64,000 nt of DNA from Megalobrama amblycephala (taxonomy: Eukaryota > Chordata > Actinopteri > Cypriniformes > Xenocyprididae), in contig NC_063062.1 in NCBI RefSeq assembly GCF_018812025.1, forward strand, positions 2,950,754-3,014,753, in the 5' to 3' direction. Position 1 is the first letter of the stretch. Each line of letters opens with the position of its first letter. The position numbers and the translations under genes were made by a program. The notes under the pieces are model-generated. The model was given only the letters and a program-made list of their open reading frames with translations. It was not told where the DNA came from and made no database searches. Below are positions 49,731 through 63,491 of the stretch, one piece after another.

Positions 49731-50123
49731 AATGAAAATTAACAGGGACCATAAAAAGTATCATAAAGGTATATTCAGTACAGTATATCCCAAATCAAAA
49801 ACCAAAGTTAGTTCACTGAAAAACTTGCCCTCTGGCCTAGCTCCCAAATATCGCCTGCCAGACACATTGCAGCAGGATATTCAGTTATACTTTATTTCGA
49901 TGGTCCACTTTAGATATTCTACTAACTATATGTAACTTTGAAACTACATGTCAACTAACTCTCATTAGAGTATTAGTAGACTGAAGTAGACTGCTAGTAC
50001 TGTAAGGTTAGGATTAGGTGTATTGTTCGGGTTAGCTGAATAAGTTGACACGCAGTTGAAAAGATTCTTCCAGTCAGTAGAGTGTCTGTTGGGGAGCATC
50101 AAAATAAAGTGTTAGTAGATATT

Positions 50124-50980
50124 AAAGGATTAGTCCACTTTTAAATAAACTTTTCCTGATAATTTACTCACCCCCATGTCATCCAAGATGTCCATGTCTT
50201 TCTTTCTTCAGTCGAAAAGAAATTAAAGTTTTTGATGAAAACATTCCAGGATTTTTCTCCTTATAGTGGACTTCAATGGGCACCAAACAGTTGAAGGTGA
50301 TAATTAATTTCAGTGCAGCTTCAAATTGTTCAACATGATCCCAGATGAGAAATAAGGGTCTTATCTAGTGAAACCAGCGCTCATTTTCTGAAAAAAATTG
50401 AAAATTATATAAGTTTTAACCTTAAATGCTCATCTTGAACTAGCTCTCTTCTTCTTCTCCTCTATAAGAATTCCAGCAGTGTAGATGCTGCTAAGCGTAT
50501 TACTGCCCTCCACAGGTCAAAGTTTGAACTAATTGTTATATACTATTGAACTAGCATATTGCATATAAACATTAGTTCAAACTTTGACCTGTGGAGGGCA
50601 GTAATACGCTTAGCAGTGTCTACACTGCTGGAATTCAAATAGAGAAGAAGAAGAAGAGAGCTAGTTCAAGATGAGCAATTCTGGTTAAAACTTATATAAT
50701 TTTCAATTTTTTTCAGAAAATGAGTGATGGTTTCACTAGATAAGACTCTTATTTCTCATCTGGGATCGTGTTGAACAATTTGAAGCTGCACTGAAAATAA
50801 TTTTGACCTTCAACTGTTTGGTGCCCATTGAAGTCTACTATAAGGAGAAAAATCCTGGAATGTTTTCATCAAAAACTTTAATTTCTTTTCGACTGAAGAA
50901 AGAAAGACATGGACATCTTGGATGACATGGGGGTGATTAAATTATCAGGAAAAGTTTATTTAAAAGTGGACTAATCTTTT
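50124..50980. mobile_element. Near-perfect palindromic foldback element, 857 bp
   Basis: Arms of about 400 bp meet near 50,552. AAAGGATTAGTCCACTTTTA at the left is inverted at the right, and GACCTGTGGAGGGCAGTAAT near the centre is inverted at 50,510. Outer parts are shared with 48,857-49,730 and 57,456-58,061, while the centre differs. Confidence 0.9.
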
Positions 50981-51027
50981 AAGCAGACAGTCTAATAATA
51001 CTCTAATGAGAGATAGTTGACATGTAG

Positions 51028-51556
51028 TGACCTGGGTCAGTGTATATTTTTGTGTCCAAGTGCATTATTTCCTTTTAAAATAATCTGATAAATTCATGAC
51101 ATATATCACTTTATTCTATAAAACCTATTTATTTAATTTATTTTTTAGTACATTTAAATCATACGTATTATTTTATGTTTTGTTATCTTAAACCCCCAAA
51201 ATGTCAGGTGGTGCAACTGTCCGAACAAATGAACAGACTAAGAAACTATTTAAAATGGTGTCTTAATAATAAAAATGGCATCATTTTAGGTTTATAACCT
51301 TTCATATAAACACATTTTGTAAGTATGAGTAGGTTGGTTAGTTCACTTTCCATGTCAGGCGGTACAACTACAGTATACAACATACAACTTGGTTGTACCG
51401 CCTGACATAAAAACATTCAAAAAATGAATTTAAACACTTTGAAATGTTATTTAACAACTGAAAATTGTTTAAACACATTGTTCATGACTCAAAAATATGC
51501 ATTACATCAGTTTTGAAAAAACACCTTTTTTTGAAGCTTTATTTGTCAATGACCCA
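51028..51556. mobile_element. Small nested insertion
   Basis: Bounded by TGACCTGGGTCAGTG and GTCAATGACCCA, partly inverted, within the element at 49,889-51,616. Contains two GGTTGTACCGCCTGACAT-like tracts in opposite directions. Confidence 0.5.
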
Positions 51557-51616
51557 CTTATAGTTACAGTTACACTGACAGTAGGATGTCTAAAGTGGAC
51601 CATCAAAATAAAGTGT

Positions 51617-54600
51617 AACTGGATATTCTTCACAATGAGTTTGCACAGGCATAAAAGATGACAGGATTTTCATTTTTGGGTTAACTGCACTTTTAAATGC
51701 TGCAAATCACATTTCATAAGGTATTTAAAAAGACAGAATCTATTAAATCTTCAAAGGCAAGGTAAGTTATTCAGGCACAGTATTTAAGGGCTTATGGGAC
51801 AGAACTGAAAAAGGGTCTTTATCATTCCATCAACTTCAAACTATAAAATTGAGCTTTGATCCGTGCGGTGTGACAAAGATATGAGTGAAAAATGAGATAT
51901 AAGTGAACCGTTTTATGCATGTGCTCAGGACTACAGTGTTTATCACACACTTAAATACATTTTTTAAATACAATTTTCATGGATGTGATCATTAGGGTCA
52001 TACAAGGATAGGTACTAATATGGAAGAAAACAGTGTATAAGAAAGAAATATAAAAATGTAGTAGGAGGCGGCTGACGAAACCATATTCTAGGTTTAGGCC
52101 CATAATATCTTAACATGCATTGAATAAAAAAGACAATATTTGAGTGAAAAAAGTATTAAATGCTTTTCAGTTAAGAAAATAAAGAAAAGTTTCTGTTTTG
52201 TTCACAGCTAAACATGCAGACAATTCTTCAAGACTAATGATGGATGCATTTTTCCACAGAGAAATCAACCATTTAGCAAACAGCAAACAGAAATCATTTA
52301 CTTTCCCAATTATTAATTACAACTCTTTATTTCCTCTTCATTTTTCCAAATGTTAGACAAACAATGAAGCCATTTCTATTGTTCTATGTTAATGGAGCTT
52401 ATTTGAGGCCAGTATATTTCTGAGGGCACATCTCATATTCAACTCCAAGAGATGTTGGCAGGCAAAGTCTCTAAAAGCCCAACACTGAAATATCCTTTTT
52501 CGGTTGATTTACACCATCTCAGATGCCATGGTCTCACAGGACCCAAGAAAAACATTACAACTTGCCAATCACAAGATTATCCCAAAAGCACAAACAGCTG
52601 GAGACTTTCCTCAACTGCCGGGTCTGATGTTTTCAGTCTTTACCGTCTCAAGCAGGTGGTTGTAATTAAGTCAGCGTAATGTGGCCACTAGGCTGGCAGA
52701 AGAACATGTGACTAATTATTGGGACACATGCCCAGGTTTATCATTTCCTGAAGCTCCCTGTCTTTGACCTGCGTGAGGATTTAAGTTGCCAATCATAGCC
52801 CAAAAAAGCAGCACTAATTCAAAATAAGCACCTTGTAACCCTCAGTCTCGAGCGATCCTGTTCATCAAAAACGCAAGCTGGCACATTCAATTTATGTTAA
52901 AATAATCAGTAACATGCAAATGATGCTCACACAAAGCATTTACTACCTTTGAAGAGTGCTCAGTCTTTTTCTTCCGGCAGTTTCCAAACACGAGCAGAGA
53001 TTGGGAAAGGAAGAGATTAGACTTCATGGTCTATTTCATCCATTCTCCAGCCTAATCAGTGGGGAATGATATCATTGCCCTAAATATCTCCTCAGCAGCT
53101 TGAATGTAGAAACGTGCAGATTCCTCATTATTGACCACACAATGTGACAATACACCATCTTTCTGTGATCATGTTATCACATGATTAAAGAAGACTGTTT
53201 TCTTCATGGTCCTGCATTGAACTGAGGAAGATGACTGACAACTGATGATGCCTGGGGCTTCACAACACGGCCCTAAAAGCCACAAGGTGACTTTAACTTT
53301 AGTGACCCACCAAGCCACATACAAGTAAAGAAGCCCGGCTGAAAAATTTATAGCGGCTCATAAAAAAATCACGAGGAGCAAAACTAAAAAGTACAGAACA
53401 TGTCAACTTAATCTGCTGTTAAACACCAGGCATAAAATGGCATCTGATGTGGCAGACTTGGAGGAGGAAGTTGTCAAATACATTACGAGGAGACTGGGGA
53501 AATGTTCTTGAGGATCGGGCATGTATTTTGTAACTGACATGAACAGTGACTTACAAATGTTTTTGTCAATTCAACTGAGGTTTTGTCAGTTTAACTGAAA
53601 GCATAGTGGTTCTTAGTCTAACTGACGGGAATGTTTGTTTACACACTACTAGTAACAAGTTTGGACATCGTTTTAGCTTGCGTTTTCCGTTGACAGTAGC
53701 GACAGTGACTGTTGGCGACAGGATGTAGGCGTGTACAGTGACAAAGTTGAGATATGCTCAACTTTATGCAAATGAAGAGCAACTTTCGGGAGCGACAACC
53801 AATAGGAGCGAAGTCAGTGGAGAGCGCACAGAAAGACATGCTCCAGTGTCGAGTTGTCTTTCGTGCTTGAACAAACAATAACACACAGAATTATGCCAAA
53901 ATACCTGTTTTGTGGAGTATTCTCATAAGAGCAGCCTTAAACGAGTTAAATAACATCTTAAATGAACTTAAAGAGTTGTGAGAAAATGAGATGCGTGTCA
54001 TGTTCGGCAGCGGCAGGTCTTAAAGTGACAGCAGCCAAATAACCAGTTGCTGTGATGTCTGTCATTAATGTTCATCAAAGAACAAAAGTAACAGAAAATT
54101 GTAGCTTTAATAAGGATTAATCTATATTTAATTTATAATTTATGCAGGGAAGACTGTAAAGTGTTTGATAACTTTATTCAATTTCTGTATATTTCCTACC
54201 TATTAGACAGGTAAATATGACATTTATTATAATGGGTTTATGTGAAGATTGTTTTAAGTTCACTTAAATGAAAACATGTTATTTTTTTAAAGCCTAATAA
54301 ATGTTGAAATGAATAGCTTTCAGTTATACTGTAATGTTGAATGTCTATCATTAATGTTTTAGTATCAGTGATCCTGGCTTACACTCACAAAAAGATGTCA
54401 TTAAACAAACATTTAAAATTTACTGTCTTTAAATTGTTTCTACATTCATTTGGAGAGTAACTGTGAAATTATTACAATATAAAAATATTAAAAACTAAAA
54501 AATGTGTGATTAATTATTTTTTAAATGGATTGACTGCATACTAATCTAAATATAAGAAAGAATGATTTGATTGGTGATGTGTACATGTATTTAAAATGCA

Positions 54601-56438
54601 CTCGTCAGTTTTACACTTTTCTATTAGGCTTGTATTGTTAGCTGTTTGTTTTTTTTTTGCATCAACCTAATGTTTTGTGAAATTACAGGAAAACATGAAT
54701 AAAAATGAACACATTCTAATGCAGAAACATTAATATGATGCACTAATGCATAATGCATGGTGGTGATAATATCTAGGGGAATACAGCATATAACCCATTT
54801 ATGTCTAAAAGATTCATACTATAGCACTCATCATGCATCATGTTTGTATTGTAAGGACAGCTTATCTCAGCATATTGAGGGGGAAAAAACTTGATTTTAG
54901 TGCTTAGTGCTTATGCAAGTTCTTCTATTAAACCAGCCACACTTCAGAGAAACATTGTAACTGTACGCTTTATTCAGCTTGAGGTAAATAAATTACAGAT
55001 CATTAGTACAATGTCCAGAATTCAAGCCAGATATTAAACAGAACAGCCTTTAATTAATATAGTAACAGAGAGCAAAGACCTTCAACACACTGAGCCGATG
55101 GACTCGATGCAGCTGTGCTCATTCCACTCTGATGTGAGTGTGTGTTTGTGTGAACGCATGCTAATGTCCTTATATGTGTGGGTGGTATTCAAAGACAAAA
55201 CGTGTTTCTTCATCATCTCGAAAGAGCGCAAAACTGTAGTGAGCATCTAAACATCCCTGAACACAGAGACTTACTAAAACCTACTACCACAAAGGAATGT
55301 CTGTCTGTAGAGTAATGGCTTCTGAGTTTGCTATGTGCACTTGAATACACAGGAGCGACCGCAGAACTGTTACCAAAACCAAAAACCCAGAGGAGGGGGG
55401 AAACAGAGGTGGGGAGTACAGGGAAAAAACTGGGGAATAAACTTCTACTGGAATGAGAAAAAAAAGAAGCACACCAAATATGCCTGAGTCAGGAATAGTG
55501 AGGAGTTTAACTGTGTCAAAGGGAGAAACAGAAATCAGGCCTTTGCTGCACAGACAATGTGAGCCCATATAGAGAGAAACAACTGTCTCTGTTTAAGCCA
55601 CAGAAATGCCATAAAAAGAGCAACTCGAATCAACAGAGCCCTTTTACTCAATAGTTCAGGGTACACAAGGGTAACTGTGTGCGCCGCTATTATAAACAGT
55701 CCACGGTTTTGAGAAATTTAACCAAAACCTTAATTATCAGCAAAATGCAGTGTTATTATGATAGTGCTATTATGAAAAATGTTTAATCATCTTAATGCAA
55801 TTTTTTTAAATGCTACAGTAAAAACTGGTAATCAGTTAACTGTAAATTCCCGTAACATATACAGTGAAAAATGAAATTACATTTAACAGAAGAGCCATAC
55901 ATGTAATATTACTGTAACATAGTGTAAAAATGGTTTTGTAAGTTTGAATTACAGTACAATTTATAGTAAAAATCTATATTAATATATTCATCAAAACAAT
56001 ACAATTGTGCTTTTTTTTGTAAGTTGTCACAATACTAAAATTTCAGTCCGTTGCAATACCAGTAAAATGTCACAGTTCTCGGTACAAAACTATTTGAACT
56101 ATTTAACTATTATATTTACCTAATAAATAAAAACTACATAATTATAATAAGAAATATACAATTATTAAAATAAATTATTAACATTATTATATTAATAGTA
56201 ATTAAATTAAATTAAACAAATCATTAAAACAAGCAAGTAACATTCAAACATTTTTTAATTAAGTATATATTGCTTTAAAAAAGGTCAAGTGAAAAGTTAG
56301 AAAAAAAAAGGAATAAAGAAAAATATTACACATAATAACAAGTGGCAGATCTCTTTGTCTGCATTTACACTCCAAGATTAATACAAAAAAATTATTTTAA
56401 CATGATTTTGGTTGTCCAAACATCAGTTATAGCAATTT
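51617..56438. other. Long non-coding stretch, probable RERE intron
   Basis: No exon recognised on either strand. 52,240-53,540 has balanced, non-repetitive composition and no element ends, so it could hold conserved non-coding sequence. 54,100-54,830 and 55,980-56,400 are AT-rich. 55,800-55,950 has TACAGTAAAA and ACTGTAAATT pairs typical of a short MITE. Confidence 0.4.
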
Positions 56439-57407
56439 AAAGGTGCCCTAGAATCAAAAATTGAATTTATCTTGGCATAGTTGAATAACAAGAGTTCAGT
56501 ACATGGAAAAGACATACATTGAGTTTCAAACTCCATTGTTTCCTCCTTCTTATGTAAATCTCATTTGTTTAAAAGACCTCCGAAGAACAGGCAAATCTCA
56601 ACATAACACCGACTGTTATGTAACAGTCGGGATCATTAATATGTACGCCCCCAATATTTGCATATGCCAGCTCATGTTCAAGGCATTAGACAAGGGCAGC
56701 CAGTATTAACGTCTGGATCTGTGCACAGCTGAATCAACAGACTAGGTAAGCAAGCAAGAACAATAGCGAAAAATCGCAGATGGAGCAATAATAACTGACA
56801 TGATCCATGATATCATGATATTTTTAGTGATATTTGTAAATTGTCTTTCTAAATGTTTTGTTAGCATGTTGCTAATGTACTGTTAAATGTGGTTAAAGTT
56901 ACCATCATTTATTACTGTATTCACGGAGACAAGAGCTGTCGCTATTTTCATTTTTAAACACTTGCAGTCTGTATAATGCATAAACACAACTTCATTCTTT
57001 ATAAATCTCTCCAACAGTGTGTAATGTTAGCTTTAGCCACGGAGCACTATCAAACTCATTCAGAATCAAATGTAAACATCAAATAAATACTATACTCACA
57101 TAATCAGATGCATGCATGCAGTATGCATGACGAACATCTTGTAAAGATCCATTTGAGGGTTATATTAGCTGTGTGAACTTTGTAAATGCACTGTATTATA
57201 GTCGAGAGCTCGGGGGGCAGGGAGCGCGCGATTTAAAGGGGCCGCAGCCTGAATCGGTGCATAGTTAATGATGCCCCAAAATAGGCAGTTAAAAAAATTA
57301 ATAAAACAAAATCTCTGGGGTATTTTGAGCTGAAACTTCACAGACACATTCAGGGGACACCTTAGACTTATATTACATCTTGTGAAAGAACGTTCTACGG
57401 CACCTTT
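56439..57407. mobile_element. Non-autonomous inverted-repeat element, long copy
   Basis: Ends AAAGGTGCCCTAGAATC and GTTCTACGGCACCTTT. It is the same element as 3,430-4,141, with an extra internal segment around ATGTTGCTAATGTACTG to GATGCATGCATGCAG. Confidence 0.8.
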
Positions 57408-57455
57408 AAGATTCAATTCCACATTTCAATATAGTTGTCACTCACGAAACTTGCA

Positions 57456-58061
57456 GTGTACTTTTTAATCACAAATGCTCATCTTGCACTGCTCTGCGAT
57501 GTGCCATGCATTACGTAATCATGTTGGAAAGGTTACGCGTGAAATAGGCAGAAGTACCACGGTAGGGCGAAAAACTCCATCTCATTTTCTCCTCCAACTT
57601 CAAAATCGTCCGACATCATTGTTACCTTTTTTTGTAAAGGGCGTTCGACTTAGTCTTTGCATGTTCTCTTTGTAAACACTTGCTCTGTACTTCCGCCTAA
57701 GTCTCACGTGACCTTTCCAACTTGATTACGTAATGTGTGGTGCATCTCAGAGCAGTGCAAGATGAGCATTTGTGGTTAAAAAGTATATAAAGTTTTATTT
57801 TTTTTTTAGAAAATGACAGATCGCTTCACTAGATAAGACTCTTAATCCTCGTCTGGGATCGTGTAGAGCTCTTTGAAGCTGCACTGAAACTGAAATTTGG
57901 ACCTTCAACCCGTTGAACCCCAGTGAAGTCCACTATATGGAGAAAAATCCTGGAATGTTTTATTTCTTTTCGACTGAAGACAAAAAGACAAACATCTTGG
58001 ATGACATGGGGGTGAGTAAACTATCAGGAAATTTTAATTCTAAAGTGAACTAATACTTTAA
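57456..58061. mobile_element. Truncated copy of the palindromic foldback element
   Basis: Matches the inner left arm, loop and whole right arm of 48,857-49,730 (from ACAAATGCTCATCTTGCAC to GTGAACTAATACTTTA). The outer left arm is missing. Confidence 0.8.
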
Positions 58062-58224
58062 TAGCTTTTCATTAAACTCACGAACCCCAGTCTGGGAAAC
58101 CCTGACGTAATGTAATATTTAATGTTGTTGATAACAAAGAATGGAATATATTTTCTTTCTCTTTGTATTTTTCTATCAATATAGTACAAGATTATCCTAT
58201 TGAAATCAATGTGATAAATGAGTT

Positions 58225-58370
58225 AGGTCAAAAGTAATCTAAAAGTAGTCAGATTACATTACCTTAAATGTGTAATGTAATGGATTACGTTACTAACTAC
58301 AATTTTTGTCATGTAATTTGGAATCAGTCACTGACTACAATTTGCAAGTAATCAAGCCAGCACTGTATAT
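58225..58370. repeat. Short dispersed repeat (TAATCxGATTAC type)
   Basis: Contains GTAGTCAGATTACATTACC and GGATTACGTTACTAACTAC, a common fish short repeat. Confidence 0.45.
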
Positions 58371-60300
58371 ATTGCCTAAACAATATATAAACCATAGGTG
58401 TCAAAATGGCATCCCATAATGGCCAATACATTGTCACCAATTGTTTTTTTACAGTGCATTTCTGGCAATGAGCTGCTAGTTTTTACAGTAAAGTTAACAG
58501 GATTCTGCTGAATTATCCGCAAGCATTAACAGTGAGTAAGCATGCAAGTTGTTCTTTGTGAGCTGAATAAAGATGTCCTTCCTCAATCCTCTCAAATACT
58601 CAAACCAAAAATTAAGCCCGCTACCAACGTCTACAGCTTTAACTACACTGCAGACTCTTCAAATGAAAGTAAGCCACATTAATCACTAAATTTAATAAGC
58701 AGCTTAAGGAGATTTCGACTCCAAACTTTCCTATTCCTATTATTAAGTTCCTGCTTAATCATTGTAAGTTTTATATCTGTAACTAAAATGCAGATATTTA
58801 GTGAGGATTACATTTTAAATAGACACACCAGCAACACGGGCTCCTTCTATAAATCCTACACTTCAAGAAGTGTGAAGAGTGTGGAGAAATCAAGCTCATC
58901 ATACATCTAAAATCTGCATTTTACTGTGGAAAAAGATTAAGTAATGACTGTGAGACCCTCAGCTATCTGTACGACCCAGCTTGTTATATGCATACTTTCA
59001 CCTCATTATATCCCTGGCACACTAATATTGAAGGAAATTGCCTAAAACATAGATAAGCATTAGTCCTCCTTATGCCTAGCATAAACAAGCAGTCTGTTTC
59101 CTCTTGATAAAGAGGTCCTGTTATTTACCAGGGTCACTGAACATCCCTGTCTTGAATGAACTTTGTAGGCCTTCAGCTGCATCCTTTAAAGTTTCTCAAA
59201 GCCGTCTAGGACAAAGAAAAAGATCTATGCGTTTATAATTGTTCTTGTTCAAAGTTCTGGAGCGGCACGTCATACTTGACAAGCCTCTCATTTTTCGAAG
59301 AATCTATGACCAAAGAACACATATTCTTCATGGTAATTAATCCACACAGCTCCTTTGCAAATTTCATATGTCTCAGAGGCAACAAGGCCCCAAAACCCAT
59401 TACCGGGTGAAGCGCCCCATGTCACACGCATTAGATGAGAGTCCTCCAGCAAATGGTGGGGAAAAGCAATTTTCTTTTCAGGGCAATAGATACTCTATCT
59501 CATTCCAGATCCTCCGCAGACTACAAACTGCCAGCTCGTGTAGCTCTGATGCCTGAAACTTGGAAGAAAGTGATGACTTGACCTCTTTTTCTCCCAGGGC
59601 CTTAGCTCTGCTGTCAATAAGGGCATTGCACTGGAGGCTGGATAAGAGCTCAGGGTGGAATGAATCACCTGCACCGATTAGAGATCTAGCAACTGCGGTT
59701 GAGATCAAACCAGCCCTGACGACCAGTTCATTTGCCGCCATGTCAACTGATATTAATATTACAGCCTAGAGACGAGCCTCTTGCTCTCAACAGGGACTTC
59801 CCAACACGAAGAGCCAAAGATTCATTTCCAGTAGCTTAATGCTTTAGTGACTGAACGATTCCGTGTCTGCTCAAGCAGAACAAAACAGACTCCCTCTTCT
59901 ATATTTGCATCAGTCAACCACTTTAGTTCATACTACACTCACTACACAACTACATTAAAAAAGTATGTTTTACAAGAATAAATACCATTTAATTTCGCGG
60001 GAATCATGGGAGGAGTTGTCTTCATGTCTACACTTCTTCCGGTCATGAGTATATGTGTGGTAACGCAGCGCTGTTTTATCATATTAGATACATTTGTGTA
60101 TTGAAAGTTGTTATAATGCTACTCTACGTTCACTCGGCGGCTGCTGAGACACTTAAAGGTGCTAAAGAGGATGTTTTGTTTTATACATTTTTGCAATATT
60201 ATTTGAAACTGTTTTTACTAACTGATAAAAGACTATTTATTAGGTGCACTGAAAGGAATAATATTAATATACATCATCTGTGCACGAGGTAGGGCCTTAA
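58371..60300. other. Low-repeat non-coding stretch
   Basis: 58,840-59,800 shows no element ends and no gene. Short open frames at 59,478-59,769 on both strands have no recognised product. Possible conserved non-coding sequence in the RERE intron. Confidence 0.35.
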
Positions 60301-60308
60301 AAACATCA

Positions 60309-60345
60309 GCCAATCGTTTACGCGATCATCGCGTAAACGATTGGC
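60309..60345. repeat. 37-bp palindrome
   Basis: Arms GCCAATCGTTTACGCGAT and ATCGCGTAAACGATTGGC (18 bp each) are exact inverse copies around one central C. It lies in a CpG-rich tract (60,290-60,640). Confidence 0.95.
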
Positions 60346-61084
60346 CCTCTGGCTTGTCAATCACTGCCATGACGATCCTTGTGCGAGACGTGCGCGGCTG
60401 CGCGCTCCAGTAACTTTCCACACTCTACAGGCGCCGCATGCGATGTTTTTGTCAGGAGACAGGAGTAACAACTGCAGATTATGAGTTACCTGCGGTGAGT
60501 CCGACATAATGAATCCACTAACACGACACAGCGAATGCCGGTGGTAAACACTCGTGTTCCAATACTCGTGCACGAGTTTTGGGAGGCGTTCCCTCGAAAT
60601 TCTTACGCATGCGCTCATTTCAAAAACTCTGTAACAGTCTTTGGTTTCTCAGTCGACGCACTAAGTTAGATTGATATTAGTCATGGTAAAACATGGTACT
60701 CGCAGAAAATCAAGACAACAAGATTTAAAGACTTACTGTGGTGAGTTATATAACATGATTCATTTTCTGTCGAATCGAATGTTTCCAAACAGTTGCTCAC
60801 CTGTCTAATAAAACACATAATATATTAAAGCGTCTTTGGTGTTTCCATGGTTTATCCACGGAAATTGAGGGTAACGCGGGTATGATGCCATTGATAGGTG
60901 ATGCAAAGACACAGTCCGTGTCCTAGTTAAAATTGCTTATTTCTCTGGATTTCAAAATTCTTGGAAACATTTGGGATAATGTAAGTACACAAGTCAACAA
61001 AATATATAACATTGTTCTAGTGGTTTTTGGATATTTTTGGTGGCCAAAGTGTTTTTAGCCAGCTAATTTTACAGATAGTTTGTT

Positions 61085-61680
61085 TCTGTACTGTACAAAA
61101 AAAACGCTTTGGTGGACACATTTAGCCAGCTGAAAACACCTAGCAGCATTTTTTTTTCAGTTGAGAAGCTTTGTTGCTATGATATGGAATATCCGCGGCA
61201 GTGTTACTTGTGATTTCGCAGATCATTTGTTTCAGACTAAAAATGTTGACACAATGTAGAGTACTTGCTATGTATTTTCAGAGAGCAGCAATATTAATTT
61301 CTCATCCATTTTGTTCTGTTCTCTGCTTGCTGATGTCATTGTACAGCAAGATTGTTGTGACAGTTGGTCGGTGTTGTATTTGTCCCGCCCCTCCTCCACT
61401 CTGATTGGACGGCTGGCTAAAAAGTGACAGTGATGAGCGCAGCGTTTTACTCAAAGTTGAACATTCTTCAACTCGAGGCGACCGGGAAAAAAATGCCAAA
61501 CGTTCAGTGCTTGAGCGTGAAAAAGACGCTCAGCGCCTCGTTACGCTCCTGGCGTTTAAAAAACGAGGCGCTCCCATTGAAAACAACTGGAAATGTATGC
61601 TAGCAGTTGGAAAAAAAACGCTTTGGCGGACACACAGCCGTATTCCAAAAATCTTACATATTGTGCCTTAAATCTAAAAA
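61085..61680. mobile_element. Possible short element with repeated AAACGCTTTGG motif
   Basis: AAAAAAAACGCTTTGG occurs at about 61,099 and 61,611 in the same direction. Between them lies a segment rich in GGCGCT and AACGAGGCGC, with inverse-like pairs (GAGCGTGAAAAAGACGCTC). Ends not defined. Confidence 0.3.
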
Positions 61681-62502
61681 AATTAATAATGTATCCAAAA
61701 ATAAATAGTTGTTATTAATTTCTTTATCAATACACCAGAAAATGTATCAAAGAGTATTTAAAAAGTGGGCAAATTAGGTGCTGCATTGATTGGTCATTTT
61801 TTCCATTGGATTTTATCATTTCTAGGCATCCGATGTCCAGATTTTAAGGGTTTTTTTTCTCAAATACCTTGCAATTGCTCAGAGGAATGTAAAGATTAAG
61901 GCTCTAGTCTTACCTCTGAGCCTGTGTTGAGTTGTGTGAGTGAAGTCTTTGAGTTCTGACATCAGCATTTAGCTAAACTACAAAGCCACCAGAGGCCGGC
62001 ATTAATGGATCCCTCAGAGCCAATATCTTCACGCACAAGTGCTTGACTAATTGAAAACTGGTCTAAGTCTGCTTTGTGCAGCAGAACAAGTGCAGCAAAC
62101 CTTTATGTCAGACTACAAAAATAGGGTCCAGAAATAGGTGGATAAATTCACTGAAACTCTCTAATGGATATATAGTTACAGCGCACATGAAGTTAGACAG
62201 TCGGAATGTAAGATTTAAGGCCTTGCAAAACTTGCACTTGAGTATATATGGCACGGCTTTGTTTGAAATAATATGCTCTATCTCAAAGAGATCATGAATT
62301 ACTCAGTTTTAAGAACAAGAATGTATTTAAAAGGTTTTCAATGACTCGTTATTAGATAAGATCAGATTGCATGGCACATCACCATATTTGATGTAGTCTG
62401 ACAGGCTGTGAAGTCCTGTCTTTAAAAACAAGATAGAAATAAAAGCATTTGGGCTGTAAAAACAATCTTATAAAGGTATGGCAAAAATTAACATTGGTGG
62501 TA

Positions 62503-63254
62503 AAAGGGATAGTTCACCCAAAAAATGAAAATTATTCCATGATTTACTCACCCTCAAGCCATCCTAGGTGATATATCTTCTTTCCGACGAACACAATCGA
62601 CAGCCATACGCATTCGACGTACGCCCAAAAAGCATTAACTTCCGCAACGCTCTACACTACGCCATGATGTACTACACGTCATGTCATTGTGTACTACATG
62701 GTGGAAGTTAGCGCTTTTTGGACGTACGTCGAATGTGCATGGCTGTCACGCCGGAAGCTCATTATTTTAATTTATAGGTCAGGGCTTAGCCTAAGCCAGG
62801 ATTATACCTTAGTTAAATTAGGATATTTAAGTAGCTTTTATAAACATACACTTGAAAAAAATATTACTGGTGATCATATTGAGTCAAAACAATGGCACTG
62901 ACATATTTTAAGATATGTCAGTACAAGTTGCTTTAAATTCAAATAGCTCAAACATGCATTTTAGTCTGGGACTATCTTAAGCCTTGTCTGTGGAACCGGG
63001 GGATAAAGTTTTAAATAAATGTATCGATTCGCTTCAGAAGGCCTTTATTAACCCCTGGAGTCGCATAGATTCATTTTTTTATGAAGCATTTGTTTGTCTT
63101 CAAAATTTGGGCAGCCATTCACAACCATTATAAACCTTTTAGGACTAAGGATATTTTTAAATCTCCGATTGTGTTCGTCTGAAAGAAGATACACCTCGGA
63201 TGGCTTTAGGGTGTAATCATGGAATATTTGTAATTTTTGGATAAACTATCCCTT
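62503..63254. mobile_element. MITE with a foldback core and a second nested MITE
   Basis: Ends AAAGGGATAGTTCACCC and ATAAACTATCCCTTT. 62,595-62,755 is an internal hairpin (CATTCGACGTACG against CGTACGTCGAATG). 62,785-63,000 resembles another short element (GGGCTTAGCCTAAGCC, CTTAAGCCTTGTCTGTGG). Confidence 0.65.
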
Positions 63255-63490
63255 TAAAGTGCATTTAAAGATTAAAAGAATTCAGCTATATTGTGCATTA
63301 ACCAAACACAACAATGTTTTTGTTACTTCTGGAAAATGGCCAAAGATAATACTCATACATGGTTTTAGTTTTCAGGAAAATACCCATAATTCATGTCTAA
63401 CGGGCAGCATTGTTTCAAAGCCTGGGGAATTTTGTTTAAAGGAATGTCAAGGGTTAAATTATTAGGAAATATCTGAGCAGCTGAACTGAT

Positions 63491-63491
<1 letters not shown>

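Larger units (their letters stand above)
49889..51616. mobile_element. Inverted-repeat element split by two later insertions
   Basis: Left ACTTTATTTCGATGGTCCAC and right GTGGACCATCAAAATAAAGT are inverted. The interior is interrupted by the palindrome at 50,124-50,980 and by another stretch at 51,028-51,556. Confidence 0.7.

Noticed and set aside
53639..53884. 81-codon minus-strand frame
   Set aside because: No domain recognised; the wording resembles a dispersed fish repeat.
59478..59769. Overlapping frames on both strands (87 and 69 codons)
   Set aside because: No recognised product and no splice sites with matching phase; could be conserved non-coding sequence.
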